From a virus: 55,728 nt of DNA. The notes under the pieces are model-generated. The model was not told the origin of the DNA and did not search any database. It saw only the letters and a program-made list of their open reading frames with translations. Numbering within the stretch: position 1 is the stretch's first letter; the number at the start of each line of letters is the position of its first letter. The DNA is taken from positions 1 through 55,728 of the IMG/VR virus record IMGVR_UViG_3300036861_000270. The stretch is one strand, 5' to 3'. Shown here piece after piece: positions 55,242 through 55,728 of the stretch. The position numbers were made by a program, and so were the translations under genes.

Positions 55242-55340
55242 ATGAGGCCGAGCACGCAATCCGTCAAGCGGACGGCGCCGCAGGTCAGGGCTTGCATAAC
55301 CAGTCCGGCACATGATTTCATCGCGGTACCTGGAGTGTGA
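55242..55340 (+). CDS. possible 32-residue protein
   Basis: ATG 55242 with TAGGAG upstream and a GTGA overlap with the next gene. The DNA contains an inverse TGACCTGCGG (55281-55290 region). Weakly supported. Confidence 0.38.
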   Translation: MRPSTQSVKRTAPQVRACITSPAHDFIAVPGV

Positions 55341-55687
55341 CCATGCCACGTTGGGCGGGCACCACCACACAGCGAGGCCTCGGCGCAGAGCACCAGGCCC
55401 TCCGCAAGCGCAAGCTCGCCACCCTAGTTGACGGCACACCATGCCGACGGTGCGGCCACCCCATGTACCACCCCAAGCGCTGCCCCCATGGCCCATGCTG
55501 GATGTGCCGTCTCGACCTCGGCCACCCCGAGGACGCACCACGTTTCCTCGCACGCAACCTTGTCGACCATGCCCGACCCAGCCATGGTCAGCGTGAGCTT
55601 GAGCATCGGCACTGCAACCGCAAGGCTGGTGCCCAACTCCTGAACAAGCTCAAGCGCCGAAGGCGCCAACACTCGCGACAATGGTGA
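55337..55687 (+). CDS. packaging-associated HNH endonuclease
   Basis: 116 residues from GTG 55337 (or ATG 55343). LGAEHQALRKRKLATLVDGT, CRRCGHPMYHPKRC, CWMCRLDLGHPEDA, then LEHRHCNRKAGAQLLNK: the HNH type that lies beside the terminase genes of many cos phages. Joined to the left end of the window it would precede the small terminase, where it helps specific DNA cutting by the terminase. Confidence 0.8.
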   Translation: MTMPRWAGTTTQRGLGAEHQALRKRKLATLVDGTPCRRCGHPMYHPKRCPHGPCWMCRLDLGHPEDAPRFLARNLVDHARPSHGQRELEHRHCNRKAGAQLLNKLKRRRRQHSRQW

Positions 55688-55728
55688 AACGGACTCAACT
55701 CGCAATCCGAACGGCGACCCCTGCGGAC

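Noticed and set aside
1-55728. CRISPR arrays or rRNA/tRNA genes
   Set aside because: No regular repeat-spacer series and no recognisable cloverleaf or rRNA segment were seen.

Overview
The window looks like the essentially complete genome of a temperate, long-tailed (siphovirus-type) phage of a high-G+C actinobacterium. The evidence is the uniformly G+C-rich sequence with GTG/TTG starts, a WhiB-family regulator, a DUF2637-type membrane protein otherwise typical of actinomycete mobile elements, a tyrosine integrase, and a full HK97-type head and tail gene set. The two ends of the window fit together as a packaging locus: an HNH endonuclease gene ends at 55687 and the terminase genes start at 43, so the molecule is probably cos-type or was opened near the packaging site.

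Layout. (1) 43-8225: small and large terminase, small linker genes, portal, prohead protease, major capsid protein. (2) 9144-11470: a SAM methyltransferase, a GT-B glycosyltransferase, an Ala-rich protein and a Sec-secreted protein. (3) 12120-16862: surface or fibre-like proteins, including a 558-residue protein with about 13 repeats. (4) 16871-25086: head-tail adaptor, tail terminator, tail tube, tail assembly chaperones (with a -1 frameshift site), HK97 gp10-like protein and tape measure (which needs a +1 shift near its start). (5) 25096-34161: tail tip, a GH26-like glycosidase tail protein, membrane/holin genes and a DUF1906-like lysin. (6) 34162-34493: non-coding, with mutually exclusive hairpins and a strong two-way terminator. 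(7) 34494-37510: small leftward and rightward genes around two operator-bearing promoters. (8) 37527-39690: a leftward membrane module resembling conjugative-element genes. (9) 39988-43395: integrase and immunity-like switch with divergent promoters. (10) 43392-55340: a long rightward early operon of mostly tiny genes, many with CxxC motifs, plus WhiB, a possible ssDNA-annealing-type protein, a PD-(D/E)xK-like nuclease, a primase-helicase and, just after it, a cluster of nine TGTCCCA elements that is a candidate replication origin.

The structural operon is broken up by inserted endonuclease genes: two endonuclease VII-like and four HNH genes, in both orientations, at gene boundaries. Most carry the same kind of 5' leader (TGACCTG box, extended -10, G+C-rich hairpin, ribosome-binding site), which also precedes two ordinary genes. 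Three reverse-strand insertions end with stop codons overlapping the stop of the forward gene by 4 bases. The gene next to an insertion often has an A+T-richer, differently coded end, as expected from co-conversion during homing.

All function calls rest on recognisable motifs, gene order and overlaps in the sequence; no database search was possible.
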